From assembly GCA_029747015.1 (NCBI GenBank), contig JAKOGI010000366.1, positions 186,001 through 250,000 on the forward strand: a stretch of DNA of 64,000 nt. Direction: 5' to 3'. A model generated the notes under the pieces. The model made no database searches. It worked only from the letters and a program-made list of their open reading frames with translations, and had not been told where the DNA came from. Made by a program: the position numbers and the translations under genes. Below, piece by piece: positions 1-11,921 of this stretch (position 1 is its first letter; each line of letters opens with the position of its first letter). Origin of the DNA: Carnegiea gigantea. Its lineage: Eukaryota > Streptophyta > Magnoliopsida > Caryophyllales > Cactaceae.

Positions 1-237
1 ATGTTAGATTACCATTTGATGTTTGAGTCATTCTTTTATAGGATGGTTTTATTTTTGTTAGTTTATTTTGCTTTGTTCACTTAATTATTTGGGTCTCTTG
101 TTTTTGTTGTAGTCATTAGTTTGTAAATAGTATCCTAGATGCATTTTCTTTCCTTAAACAAAGTTAAAAAAATTAAAAACTTGAAAATCCAAAACAATTG
201 AAAAATTCCTAAAATTGAAAAAGCACTAGATTCAAGA

Positions 238-618
238 ATGCCAGTTTTTAATTTTTCACAATTCGAGCATGAACCTTTCTGGAGCTATTTATCGCGACTT
301 AATGAATATCGTGCTCAATTGAATCAAAATTTTAAAAAATGGAAAATTTGTGAGGCCATTGCTGTGGGTTTGAATTCTGAATCTTGGGGTTATGTTGAGT
401 CTATTTATCCTGGAGGTGTATTAGGATTGTTATCTAAAACTCAAGATAAAGTCTGGAATTTCTTTGAAAAATTAGCTTGAGATACTTACAAGCTTAAACA
501 AGCTCAGAAGAATTTTGGTTACCTACTTCATAGTGAGTCTGTTATTCCTATTAGTCCTTACCCTCAAGATCATTTTATAGATTCATATGACCCTTCTCAT
601 TCTTGTGTATCCCCTGTT
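238..618 (+). pseudogene. Gag-like fragment of the pol-less Athila element
   Basis: An 80-codon frame from 238 to a TGA at 478-480 reads on in the same frame past the stop to about 600, so the stop looks like a single Trp-to-stop change. The segment after Y-V-E-S-I-Y (near 391-408) resembles the Gag of the second Athila, which has V-E-S-M-Y-Q-D-G-F followed by a W-x-F-x-x-x-L-A block at the same spacing (22,206-22,439, - strand). Gag normally packages the element RNA in cytoplasmic particles. What remains here is only the middle of a Gag. Confidence 0.6.
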
Positions 619-1395
619 TTGTGCGAATATTATGACTCTTATGATCATGATACTTGTAACTATCCATATCGTGCTTATGTTGATGTTACCTGTGCAAGTG
701 TGGAAAAGAAGATAAATGAATTGACTGATAAAATGATGGAGAACCTGAAAGTGAGAATTGCTGAATATTCTCAATGTTTAAATCAAAGTAGTAGGGAGAA
801 TTGCAACGAGCCTGACTCTAGTTTGGGATCTCTTAAACATGAAATTAGTCTCTATGATGATTTTGAGCCCTCTTATCTCGCTCGGCCTGATTTGAATAAT
901 GACATGCCTTTGCCTAGTGTAGAGCACGAGGGGGACTTTCTTACATCTCTATCACAAGACCTTGCACCTCACACTAGCTCACCTACGGACGTAACAGAGG
1001 ATGTCATAGTTTCTGCCGACCCACCCGCCCCTTTTCATCATTCTCGTGAGTTTGAGGAGGGTCAAGACATCGAGAGTGCTAGTGAATTAAATATGAGCGT
1101 CACACCTGAAATTGAGCATCGTGATTTCAATGAGTTAGACGATACTATTTTACAGGAGACCATTGTGGAGGTACTTGAACCCAGTACTTTGAAATTCGAC
1201 AATGTTATTCTTTCTATAGAATATGAATCCTTTTCATGTGGGTTTGATGTCAATGTGGATTTGGATGTGGATTTGTGTGCTGAATATGAATCTTTTTCTT
1301 TTGAACCCATCCAAACTGACCTCCTTTTTGGAAACTACAAGTCTGAATTTATTGAGTCTGAGAGCATTGTCAATAAGAAATTTGCTTTAGACTAG
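619..1395 (+). CDS. Intact 258-codon acidic ORF of the pol-less Athila element
   Basis: This is an open frame of 258 codons from ATG 619 to TAG 1393-1395. It is in the same frame as the gag fragment but separated from it by stop TGA 478. The product is strongly acidic (many Asp and Glu) with Ser/Pro-rich stretches. Two short repeats, Y-E-S-F-S near residues 201-205 and 221-225, sit in the C-terminal third. No zinc knuckle, protease or polymerase motif is visible. The frame lies where pol begins in autonomous Athila elements. I do not recognise a domain. It may be a Gag C-terminal extension that has stayed open while flanking parts decayed. Expression is unproven. Confidence 0.5.
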   Translation: MCEYYDSYDHDTCNYPYRAYVDVTCASVEKKINELTDKMMENLKVRIAEYSQCLNQSSRENCNEPDSSLGSLKHEISLYDDFEPSYLARPDLNNDMPLPSVEHEGDFLTSLSQDLAPHTSSPTDVTEDVIVSADPPAPFHHSREFEEGQDIESASELNMSVTPEIEHRDFNELDDTILQETIVEVLEPSTLKFDNVILSIEYESFSCGFDVNVDLDVDLCAEYESFSFEPIQTDLLFGNYKSEFIESESIVNKKFALD

Positions 1396-3101
1396 ATCTA
1401 TACGCATATTGGACTTAATAGACTTGTGCACTTTGCACCCACCATTTTGCCTAGATTGATCCTTCATGATAACCCAATTTCTAGGCCAATGACCCACCAG
1501 CTGGCTAGTTTGAATTACATCTGCATGTTTGATGTTTGGGTCCAATTATTTGACAAATTGAAGAGAGCCCTCACTTGTGCTGATAAGGTAGATATACTTT
1601 ACTTGACGCCAACTTTCTTATTTCTTCTGCGTTGATCTTATTGGGAGTTGGTCTTCTATATTTGACAAGCTACTTCGCACTCTAACGAGTGTGGATTTAA
1701 ATAGTGATGTTTCATTTGATATGGAGTGGCTAATACTCCATAGGCCTCTATTTGCGCAAATTTCTGGAGGTATAGCTTAGGTGTAATTCTGCACCTGAGC
1801 TGGTATAATTGTTCATCATTATCTCCTCTTTTTAATTTTGTTTTCTTTTGTATATATTTGTTGCTTTGTTTTATTTTTAATGTCTTTTTGTTTAGCATCT
1901 TGTCACGTTCCTTTCTTTTTGAGTCTTCTTTTCATTTTACATATTTATTTTTCTTTTTGGTTGTGTTTTATGTTTACTTCCACTCCAATGAGGACATTGT
2001 GAGATTTAGGTGTGGGAGTGGGGACTTTTTGAAAAAGTTTGAAAAAATTGAAAAAAATTTGAAAACAAACTTAAAAAAAAAAACACTTCGAAAATCTAAA
2101 AAGATTTTTGTTTTGTTTTTGGGGAAGCTTCGTATTATTCAGATCAGCTTAAATCCCATGTACTTTGATTTTTAGCTTGCATTTGAACTAATGTGCTTGA
2201 TAGGTCTTTGCTCTCGGTGTGTCATTCTTAGCCCTAATTCTAACCCCATTTGTTCATTATTGATGTGTAATCCAATCCTATTTATATCATCATCATTATC
2301 TTACAGTCTTAGTTTTCCATTATTGGCCCCCGACTTATCTTTGACACGATTACTTTGGTTCGTGTTTGAATTTCAAGGGGGAAAAAAAATGACAATGCAG
2401 AAAAAGAATAGAAAAATTCGGGCAAAAGGAAAGGAAATAAAATTTGGAATGACAAGTATCCCTTTAAGGCATGCACTACTAGGCGTTACCCTTTGAGGCA
2501 CGTGCCACTGGACATTACCCTTTGAGGCAATACTGCTACTGAGAAAGCTTGCTTCCAATGTTAATAAATCAATAATGTAATTTGTGTCAGTCGAGTGGGA
2601 TTGAGTTTGATTTTGGTAAACCTGAGCCCTAGGATGATGATACACATGCACACAAGCACTAGGATGGATTCTAAGTTTTGATGTACAGTTGGGTGAAAAA
2701 TTAGTACTTTGATGTCATCCATGGGGTAAAGAGTCTTGATGTGTACAATTTGTTTATATGCAGGATAATATCTTTGCGACATAGGTGATTTAGTTGATTA
2801 GAATGTGTATATATCTTTTTCCAGTCTGGTACATATTAATTTTTGAAAACAAAATGGAAAAAAAAGCTTTTCAAGTTACTGTTTATGTTGTCTTTTATAG
2901 ATTTTGTGGGTATATCTTCTACAAACCCTCACGAGACCTTACTCATCCACTAGGGATAACCTAGGAGTTTAAAGGGCTTGTTGCATGTGGTAAGTGCAAT
3001 CGTGATTCTTACGGAAGTGAGTTAGGAATTTTATTTTCTTTTTCTAGGATTTTTAGTTTTATTTTACTCGAGGACGAGTAAAACTTAGGTGTGAAGGAAT
3101 T
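1396..3101 (+). other. Non-coding spacer and polypurine region of the pol-less Athila
   Basis: No convincing gene. It matches the reverse complement of 16,250-17,640 in the second Athila. Near 2,455-2,545 the motif CCCTTTGAGGCA recurs about three times at roughly 30-bp spacing, and a shorter version of the same array lies near 16,800-16,855. The end, a purine-rich tract around 3,083-3,101, is the likely polypurine primer site before the LTR. Confidence 0.55.
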
Positions 3102-4511
3102 TGTTCAGCCTGAAATTATTACATTTTTATACCCTTTATTACCTAATATTTGCTCAAAATAAATTATTAATTTAGAATTTTATTATCATTTTATTTGTTT
3201 TGTAGGAATTTGAAAATTTTGAAGAACAAATAAATTGCTTGAAAAAAAAAAGAGAGAAAGTTGAATCAAAAAGGGGTTGGATTTAGAACAAGCATTTGAT
3301 CAAGATAAAAGAACAAGAAGGAGCCTCAAGCCTAGCCAGTGTACCAAGCCATGGCCCGTTTCCACCTGCCCAGACCGGTCTATCCCAGCAACCTTTTTTT
3401 CTTTTCCCTATTTTTGTTCAAAGTTTGGGCCGGTCCAAGGCGTGTCTCACCTTCTGTCCATCCCAGCGGCCCAGCCTACCTCCTCACTTAACAGGCACGT
3501 GTGAGTCACGTGACCTTCACTTAGCCCCATCCCCTATCTTTCTTCTCCTTCCTCATCCCACGAAGCCCAGTCCAGATCGAAAACTACAGGGTGTGAAAAC
3601 AGAGCAAGGCAGCGTTCTCTAGTCTAAATCTCATCCGTTACTCATCCTCTCTCTCTCCCCCTTCATGCTTCACAATCACAACCATCTTCAAGCCAGCCAT
3701 TACCCATTCCTTTCCTCTTTTTTGTGCCCCGTGAATGGAAAACAGAGGAGTAGAACAGAACCCCTTTGTTTCCCATGCCCAACCATTTCTTCTTCTCTTT
3801 CCTCCATCATTATCCATCATTATCACCATCATAAATCGAACGGTTACAAGGAGTAAAGGAGGCAACCGAAGAGGATGGGACTGATGTTTTTGGAGGCTTC
3901 AAATCAGGGTCGAAACATAGGAGTTCGGGTAGCAGAGGAGGGAAGTAGTTTAGGGTAGCAATTAGATTCAGTTCTCAGTTTCAATTTTTGTTTCAAATTA
4001 GGGTTTCAGTTTTTAATTCAATTTTGAATTCGAAATTGTTCAAAGCAACTTTCAATTGTTCAGTTCACTTTCTCAGTTTCGATTTTGGATGCCCTGTTCC
4101 CATAGTGCTTGGTTTTCTTTCCAGGTTGATTAAGATTGCAATTCAGTTTGTTAAGTTTGAATCAAATTTTTCTAGGTTTTGCTTTGCTCTGTTTCATGTT
4201 CCTCTGCTTATTTCGTGTTCCTCTGCCCCGTACTCAAACTCATGGAATAGTTATCACTGAGTGTTGGTGGCTTGAATTATCTGCAATTTGGTGTTTGAGT
4301 TTTCTTTTGATGGTTTCCTTTGCAAGCTAGCATATTTATCACAGTTTCATAAATTAATTTGGTCTATAAATTTATTTTAAGTTGGTTGATTTTAGCACCT
4401 AATTTTGAATTAGGTTAGAATTTTTGGTAACCAAAGTTCGCAACCATTCCTGAGGATCTACACCCGTTAGTATTACGGCGATAAACCGTGCGCTTGTAGA
4501 AAATCACAACA
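3102..4511 (+). repeat. 3' LTR of the pol-less Athila element
   Basis: It starts TGTTCAGCC and ends AATCACAACA, giving TG...CA ends. The last 90 bases (CCTGAGGATC..., then TTACGGCGATAA) align with the reverse complement of the Athila LTR end at 14,972-15,060. Short frames inside (for example 3,277-3,622 and 3,988-4,330) have no protein features and are treated as chance. The matching 5' LTR lies outside the window, so the target-site duplication cannot be read. Confidence 0.6.
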
Positions 4512-6989
4512 AGTTGGTTAATCATGCTTGATTTAAGTGATTTTTTGTATTAAATATGTTCATTTGGATCATATGAGGTGATTTATGATGTTGGATATGT
4601 TATTGGATTGAAAATAAATCTTCGATGATTATGAAGTGAAAATTGTGGATTGTGGCTGTATAAAGTGATGTTCAGGGTCACCCCAGTGTTTGGTACTTTC
4701 AACAAGTGATTTTAGAGGGTAATTATGAGAAAAACAAGGATAATAAAGTAGATAGCAAGCTGTGAAGGGCCCGAAAATAGGGGTCTATTCCGGAAAAAAC
4801 TGATAATGCGTGGCTTGTCCAAAAAATATGAATTTTGGTGGGAAGCTAGATCAATGCATTATCTTTCAAATTCCTTTTGAATCGCCTTAATCCGAGTTTG
4901 GTGACAAAGTTATGGCTATTTTTCTAGAACTGCACAGGTTCACCTGAAACTGACATACTTGTGTTTTAGCCTCATTTTGAAAATTCTATTGTGGGAATCA
5001 TATTTTGTGTTGTCAATGAAAATTTTTTAGAACTTCTTAATCTTTTCATATTGGGGTTTTAGGTCTCCATTTGAGGTTAAGGGTAAAAGTTATGAATTTT
5101 TGAAGTGAACTGACCTGCTTTGGTGCAAATTGGGTTGTTATTGCAATTTCTATGTAGCGTTACTTGGAGGAAAATTCTGAAAATTTTGCTGTAGATTTTC
5201 AATATTATTTTTGAATTTTCTATAAGATTTCATGAATTTTGGTTGAGTATTTTGTGTTTGGTAATTTTTGAAAGCATTTTGAGTAGCTGTGCAAAGAGCA
5301 ATAATAAAAATTGAGTGAGATTGATCATTCACACATTTGTGTATTTTGGGCCAAGTAAGATCATTAAAGGGAGAAATGAATATTCATGGACTTTCATGAA
5401 ACTTTTAACTTGATTAATGAGAAAGAAGAAGACAGGTGTACAATTTGGGAGCTTGTTTATGAGTTTTGAATCAATTATGGATTTTATAAGAAAAATACCA
5501 AGCTTAGTGAGTTTAATAGCTTCTATTGAGTTCAATGACTCATTTGGGGTGGAATACTATATCTAATGGATTTATGAATGAAATATGAGAAGTGGGGAAA
5601 GTTGTGACTCAGAAACCATATTTATCAGGCCAAGTTGTTACAGTTTATGCTATTTTCAACGAAGATATATCTCTTTTGGCCTCAAACCTTTATTACTTAC
5701 TCAATTCAGAATGTATCAAATATATTTATCAAGCTAATCTAGTGTACTAGCTGCTATCTTGAATCAAGTTATACATCAGCGAACCTTAAACCCGTATCAG
5801 CAACCTATCTCAGAAAATGCCACAACCACTCTCCCATTTATCACCATCAAGACCTTTTTCTTTGTAATCTCATTTATCTCATTATGGTCTATTTTACTTT
5901 TATTTACTTTATATTGGATTTAATTGCTTTTATTAATTCAGTTTGAAGCTATATTAAAATACTCAAGTTATATGTACCATTTAATTACTCAATTTCTATT
6001 GCATATACTTACTCGATTATGTGAGTAAGGATCATTTACTGACTATACATACCTACAATGACATTTATGAAATAGAATCAAGGCCTAGTTATTGTTCCCT
6101 ATTATGCATAAGTGTTATTAGTTCAGAACATATTTATCAAGTCAGATGACATTTATGAAACAGATGACATTTATTAAGTTAGATGACATTTTTTTTAAAG
6201 ACTTAAGGTAAGTTCATTGCCTGTATCTTCAGAAAGTAGGACATAGTTATAAGTTATAACTCTTAATGAGTTTATCAATAAATTAGTTTATACAGTGATT
6301 TGCTACGACCCCGTCAGTTATCATCTATAGGGCGTCAGCCCATCATTTACCTACGCGACTTTAGGCCAACTCTTGATCGGATTGGTAGGTGTACACCTAT
6401 GTATAGATCATATCATTGCAAGAGGTCCACGTCCAGATAATAATGAGCAATTCAGTTACATATTACTTTCATTTTCACTGCTATTGTGAACTAAATAAAT
6501 TGTAAAGGCGGGTATCCATCAACAGTATTTCTACGCTCATTTTACAATACAGAAATACATGTACTGAGTTTTAGCTCACATTTTCAAATTGTTTTCATGT
6601 TTTTCATTTTAGGTGATGAAGTACCATATGTTTTTCCATTTAGCAAGCCCTTTTGGAAGTTAACAGATGCTCACCGTGGATTCAGCAAAGCATGAATATT
6701 GGGATCGACCTCAGGGTCAAGTTGGGTCTATATTCAATATACTTGTGTAGTGTTGAGTGTGAGTTAGCACATGGTATGATTAAGTCGATTGTATTAAAAC
6801 TGAACTATTATGGACTTTGGTTTTGAAGTGTTTCAGTTTAATAGATATTGTGTTTGTGAACATGAGTTGCAAGATTAAATGGTTTCAGTGAGCCTTATCC
6901 TTATCAGGACGGCGATAGCGCCTTCTATTATTAAGTCTTCCACTGAAATTTTTCGTAAATCATGTCATTAGCATTTTGGGGCCGTTACA
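4512..6989 (+). repeat. LTR-like segment of a Ty3/gypsy element
   Basis: About 2.5 kb without coding potential, ending in GGGGCCGTTACA, a 3' end typical of LTRs of chromodomain-type Ty3/gypsy elements and close to the GGGCGTTACA end of the element at 12,723-33,962. It stops abruptly inside the copia 5' LTR, which resumes at 6,990 with CAAATAATTGC. The pol-less Athila upstream may be nested inside this LTR. The 5' part is outside the window, so complete LTR versus fragment cannot be decided. Confidence 0.45.
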
Positions 6990-7148
6990 CAAATAATTGC
7001 TTGCGTCAAGTAGTCTAGAGTTAGCATAATTGTTCTTATCTTCCCTCCTTGTAATATATGGCATGTTGCACCTATGCAGAATTAATGAGAAACAATCCGA
7101 GACCAAAGAAGCTTGGTTCCTTACCTGTAATTATCCTGTTTCTCTTCA
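6990..7148 (+). repeat. Truncated 5' LTR of the copia element
   Basis: It aligns with 11,757-11,921, sharing CAAATAATTGC, GTTGCACCTATGC and GAGACCAAAGAAGCTTG, and ends TTCTCTTCA directly before the primer-binding site. The upstream 97 bases are absent. Confidence 0.8.
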
Positions 7149-7160
7149 TGGTACAAGAGC
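7149..7160 (+). other. Primer-binding site of the copia element
   Basis: TGGTACAAGAGC directly abuts the LTR end. It matches the usual initiator-Met tRNA primer site TGGTATCAGAGC at 10 of 12 positions. Confidence 0.7.
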
Positions 7161-7189
7161 ATCAATCCATACACTATTAAAACTAAAAC

Positions 7190-8120
7190 ATGAGAGAGAA
7201 CGACAAGGTGAGTGATAATAAAATCAAAGAATTTGTCATTGATAATCAATCACCCTACTACCTTCATCCCTGAGATGCGCATGGGGCAATCATTGCCGCG
7301 TTTAAATTCGATGGCAAGAATTATAAGCTATGGGAGAAGGTCGTTTTACCTTCATTAACGGCAAAGAATAAAGTGGCATTTATTAATGGTACAATCTCCA
7401 AGTCGGAGATGAAAAAAGGAGCCTATTCGGCCGAGGCTAGTGCGTGGATTATCGTAAACTCCATAGTCACTTCATGGATTCTAAACATTATAGACCCTAA
7501 ACTTTACACAAGTATTGCTTACGCTTACTCAGCTCAAGCTATATGGGAAAACATTCAGAAGAGGTATGCAGTACCGAATGTTCCTAAAATTCGTCGGTTA
7601 AAGGCTGAGATTGCCTCTTTCAAGCAAAGCAATTTAGACGTGGGCGAGTTCTTCTTAAGCTTCATGGGACTTTAGAATGAACTCAATCAAGTGCCCAATT
7701 TGTATGTGTGAGGCCATAAGCAAATATGCTAATATGGCTGAGCAAGATCAGGTCCATCAATTTTTGATGGGCTTAGATGATGATGCATATTCAAACGCTC
7801 GCTCTTAAATTCTTGCTTTAAATCCCCTCCCATCGCTTGACAAAATATTTAGTATGGTTCAACAAGAAGAGAACCATAAGTGAGTAATGAGCAAACAGGA
7901 TCATAAATGTGAAAATACAACCTCTTTCGCCGTCACTCACTATAACAAAGGAGGCCAATTCGATGGAGACTGGGCAATTTGCAAACATTGCGGCAAGTTC
8001 AGACATGAAGAAGCAAATTGCTTCGAGTTGGTGGGACACCCCGCCGATTGGAACACTGGGGGAGGTTGCAACAGTTGAGGTCGGGGCAGAGGAGCTTGTG
8101 ATGGAGACAGGAATGGTGGC
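7190..8120 (+). pseudogene. Copia Gag with zinc knuckle, broken
   Basis: An ATG at 7,190 is followed by TGA at 7,271-7,273. The frame continues with N-Y-K-L-W-E (start of the copia Gag domain) into the open stretch 7,373-7,675, whose I-W-E-N-I-Q-K-R-Y motif is typical of copia Gag. A zinc knuckle C-K-H-C-G-K-F-R-H-E-E-A-N-C lies at 7,980-8,021 (CX2CX4HX4C intact). Several stops and at least one frame change separate the pieces. Gag would coat element RNA; this copy cannot make a full one. Confidence 0.8.
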
Positions 8121-8286
8121 TACTTACTAAAAGAGCAGGCGAATTCGATCCAGGTCTTAGACGGCAGCAGCAGCAGAAGAATCAAAGAGGGGCGCGCAAT
8201 TTTGTCTGAAATTACAAACGAATAGGTAGAAAAATTGCTAAGTCTCATCGAGACCCCAAAAGACAACCATGAACAATTATCGGGTA

Positions 8287-9480
8287 AGTGTGATTGGGTC
8301 TTGGATAGCGGTGCTTCATATCATATGACAGGAAATTTGAGTTTGCTATCCCATATTCGTCAAATTGTTTCTATACCCATGGGAATGCCCAATTGAGTTA
8401 TTACCTATGCTAATAAACGAGGATCCGTAAGGCTAAATGACAATTTGGTGTTACATGATGTTTTATTTGTGCCTAGCCTAAATTGCAGTTTGATATCGAT
8501 TGTACAATTTATTAAGGATCTTTGTTGTACTGTAACATTCACTCGTAAGTCATATGTGATACAGGACCTTACTACGAATATGCAGATTAGATCGGGTGAG
8601 CATAGAAGAGGGGGTTTATTTTTACAAGGAAGGTGCAACAACACAGGCTTAAGCAAACAAAGTTATAACTTATGAACTATGGCATGGAAGATTGGGGCAT
8701 CTGTCAAATCAGACATTATCCAATTTATCTAATATTGTTTTAGGAATAGTTAGTAGTAATAGTCAAAAGGACTTGTGTGATATGTGCCCAAGAGCAAAAA
8801 AAACTCGATTATCTTTCAATGTTAGTGAGAATAAAGCATCAAAACCATTTGATCTTATTCACTGCGACATATGGGGTGCTTGTTCTGTCAAGTCCTTTTA
8901 TAGAACAAGCTATTTCTTAACTATCTTGGATGATGCTAGTCGTTGTGTTTGGGTTTATCTCATCAAGTGCAAGAATGAAGCACCTTAATTAGTAAAGATT
9001 TTTGTGCTATGGTCCAGAATCAATTTAGTACAAAAGTTTGAACAATTAGGAGTGATAATGGTGGTGAGTTTGTTTCTACTCCTATGAAAAGATTCTATAA
9101 AGCGCAGGGAATAATTCAAGAAACTAGTTTTGTTGCTGCTTCCCAACAAAACGGAAGGGTGGAAAGAAAACATCGCCATGTGTTGAATGTTGCAAGGGCC
9201 CTTCATTTTGAAGTCTATTTACCTATTGAATTTCAGGGAGAATGCATGTTAGCTGCAGCCCATGTTATTAATAGAACACACACTAAAGTACTTCATGGTA
9301 AAACCCCCTATGAAGAATTGTTTAAGGCAAAACCCTCTTATGATCATATTTGGGTGTTTGGGTGTTTGTATTATGCATATAACAATCAATTGCAAAAAGA
9401 TAAGTTTAGGACACGCAGTAAAAGATGCATATTTGTAGGGTATCCATATACTGAAAAAGGGTTAGAGGCTATATGATATT
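8287..9480 (+). pseudogene. Copia protease and integrase region, broken
   Basis: The aspartic protease motif W-V-L-D-S-G-A-S lies at 8,295-8,318 with the D-S-G triad intact. The GAG-pre-integrase H and C residues precede F-D-L-I-H-C-D-I-W-G (8,849-8,878, first catalytic Asp). S-D-N-G-G-E-F near 9,051 gives the second Asp, and N-G-R-V-E-R-K-H (near 9,150) gives the Glu of the DDE triad. Stops near 8,394, 8,672 and 8,986 and frame changes split it. Integrase inserts the element cDNA into the chromosome; here it is non-functional. Confidence 0.8.
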
Positions 9481-10139
9481 GAAACTGGAGACATTTTTGT
9501 TAGTCGTAATGTGATATTTCATGAAGAAACTTATCCATTTGCATCCAAAGAACTCTCAGAAAATGGTGAATTTAGCAAATTAGAGCAACACCTGGGCTGG
9601 TTTTCTGATGAAACTCTGGGTGATTTCAGGCCTGGGCATAACCCAGATGTGCGCTAACTGAACGCAGATCCAACACACTCAGCCTAGTGAAGTGCCGCCC
9701 GATGTAGTGCTTGGGCCGGTCCAACATAACAGCGGTGAACCAAGTGATTCCGAGATGACCAGTCCACATAATGACAGGCCACAGGACACTGCTGGGCCAA
9801 GTGACATGAATTACTAGTCACTAGGTCCAACCGAATCCCTTCAGGTCCAACATGCCGTTCCAGCCCAAGACGCACAGCCCAGTCAATCAAAAGGAGATTC
9901 TGACATCAGGGGAAGTGCTTCACCTGGCCCAATAAACCCAACAATAGTCCAGGGTCTGTTGATAACGACAAGCGGGCTTAGAAAGCACCAAAGGATCTAC
10001 AAGACGATGTTTGCTACACCGCTCAGTTTAAAACCTTCTCTTCCAATGCAAGTCCAATCCAAAAGGTAACTTCAGGTAAATTATATCCCATAGTAACTAT
10101 GTTACATGCAATAATTTTTCTTATGCATATCGATATTAT
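9481..10139 (+). other. Copia pol linker between integrase and reverse transcriptase
   Basis: This stretch still reads as element sequence (G-D-I-F-V-S-R-N-V-I-F-H-E near 9,488, the usual end of copia integrase), then a Pro/Gln/Ser-rich low-complexity linker. Multiple stops; no separate gene. Confidence 0.6.
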
Positions 10140-11640
10140 TTAGCTGCTATCACCAAAATTGGCAGGAAGCAATGGCCAAAGAAATTGAAGCCTTGGAGCT
10201 GAAGCAGACTTGGTCCATTGTTGATTTACCTCCAGGATGCAAGGCCATTAATTATAAATGGGTACATAAGGTAAAGTGTAACTCAGATGGGAGTACTGAG
10301 AGGTACAGAGCTCGCTTAATGATTCGTGGCGATAATCAGATTGTGGATTTTGTTATAACGAGACATTTGTTACAGTTGCAAAAATGGCAAGTGTACATTG
10401 TTTTCTTTCAGTAGCAGCAACAAAGGATAAGCTCTTCATCAAATGGACATCAATAATGCTTTTCTACATGGAGACTTAGGCGAGGAGGTTTATATGACTC
10501 TACCTTCTACATTCAAGACTACAAGTCCTACCAAAGTTTGTCGGCTTCAAAAGTCCTTATATGACCTAAAACAAGCACCTTGATAGTGGTTTACGAAATT
10601 ATCCTCTACGCTTCTTGCCTATGGGTTTATCAGATCTTATACTGATTACTTTCTCTTCACATACACAAAGGGTGATAAATTTATGGCTTTATTAGTTTAT
10701 ATTGATGATTTGGTACTAATGGGGAATGATGATGACTTATGTGCTGAGTTCAAAGCCTACCTTAGTCGTCTTTTCTGCATAAAGGATTTGGGTCCACTCA
10801 AATATTTTTTAGGTATTGAAGTTGCTTGAAATAAAAAGGGCTTATTCCTATGTCAACAAAAGTATGCCCTTGAAATTGTTAAAGAGTGTGGCTTCTTGAA
10901 GCGAAGCCAGCGGACTTTCCTATGGAGACCAATCACAAATTGGGCTTAGCAACTAGGAAGCTACTTCAGGATCCCACTCAGTACCGGCAGTTAGTGGGCC
11001 GACTTATCTACCTTACACTTACTTAGCTCGAGTAAAGTTATTTAGTTCATATTCTGTCTTAGTTTATGCAAGCATCCCGAGAGACTCACATGGAAGTGGC
11101 CCGTCGAGTTCTTCGTTATCTCAAAGGCAATCCCTGGTGAGGCATCTTCTTGCAGAGTGACTTTGATTTATGGATTATTGCTTTTTGTGATTCTAATTGG
11201 GGGGCATGCCCACTCACTCGGAAATCACTCGCTGGCTATTTTGAACATTGGAAGGATCCCCCATCTCATAGAGGACAAAGAAGCAGACTATAGTATCTCG
11301 CTCCTTAGCTAGAGTAGAATATCATGCCATGAATACAATTACTAGTGATTTGATCCGGGTTAAATCATTTTTAGCCTCCATGTGGGTATTTGTTCCATAT
11401 CGTATGCAATTATTTTGTGATAATCAAGCGGCATAACATACAATCAAAAATCATGTGTTTTATGAAAGAACAAAGCATATTGAGATGAACTATCGTTTTG
11501 CTCGAGAATGACTTTTATCAGTCGAATTAGTGACTCAATATATCTCTTCGAAGAATCAATTTGCTAACGTATTTAATAAGGCTCTTAGCAAGCACCAGTT
11601 CATTTATCTATGATCCAAGTTGGGCATCGTTGATCCGCAT
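10140..11640 (+). pseudogene. Copia reverse transcriptase and RNase H, broken
   Basis: The RT entry motif (M-A-K-E-I-E-A-L, then T-W-S-I-V-D-L-P-P-G) starts at 10,172, followed by K-W-V-H-K-V-K. The catalytic box Y-I-D-D is intact at 10,698-10,709, in F-M-A-L-L-V-Y-I-D-D-L-V. An RNase H region with D-N-Q-A (near 11,420) and the T-K-H-I-E motif (near 11,470) follows. In-frame stops (for example TGA at 10,581 and 10,827) and frameshifts make it a pseudogene. It copies element RNA to DNA in working relatives. Confidence 0.8.
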
Positions 11641-11659
11641 GTTCCAACTTGAGAGAGAG

Positions 11660-11921
11660 TGATAGAATAGAAAATATTGTGTAAAGATTTTATTTCTTTA
11701 TGTGATAATATTGTAGATATGATAGTTTCCTTATGATGATAGAATTGTATGCTTACCAAATAATTGCTCGCTTAGCCACAAAGTAGTTTAGGGTTAGTAT
11801 ACTTGTTCTTCTCTTCCTTCCTTGTAACATATATCGTGTTGCACCTATGCTGAATCAATAAGAAACAATTCGAGACCAAAGAAGCTTGATTTCTTACTTG
11901 TAATTATCCCATTTCTCGTCA
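11660..11921 (+). repeat. 3' LTR of the copia element
   Basis: It starts TGATAGAATAG right after the purine tract GAGAGAGAG (11,651-11,659, polypurine tract) and ends TCTCGTCA. It aligns with 6,990-7,148 over its last 165 bases. Confidence 0.8.

Larger units (their letters stand above)
1..4511 (+). mobile_element. Non-autonomous Athila-like LTR retrotransposon, 5' end outside window
   Basis: The part in the window runs from a gag-like region (238-618) and an acidic ORF (619-1395) through a long non-coding spacer (1396-3101) into a 3' LTR (3102-4511). The spacer and LTR end match, in opposite orientation, the spacer and LTR of the full Athila at 14,972-25,108. Shared landmarks are the phrase about a G-rich tract near 2,000 and 17,290, the ACTCGAGGACGAG tract near 3,066 and 16,265, and the LTR end AATCACAACA. 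No protease, reverse transcriptase or integrase lies between gag and spacer, so pol is absent rather than mutated. Mobility would have to come from a related autonomous Athila. The family assignment is inferred from similarity to the second element. Confidence 0.75.
6990..11921 (+). mobile_element. Decayed Ty1/copia LTR retrotransposon
   Basis: The domain order Gag, protease, integrase, reverse transcriptase, RNase H on one strand is diagnostic of Ty1/copia. Partial 5' LTR 6,990-7,148, PBS 7,149-7,160, 3' LTR 11,660-11,921. The first 97 bases of the 5' LTR (counterpart of 11,660-11,756) are missing, cut off by the LTR-like insertion that ends at 6,989. Stops and frameshifts are spread throughout, so it is dead. 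LTR length is about 262 bp. Confidence 0.85.

Noticed and set aside
3277..3622. 75-108-codon frames upstream of a C-rich region
   Set aside because: Fully inside the 3' LTR of the pol-less Athila; overlapping frames with no shared protein feature.
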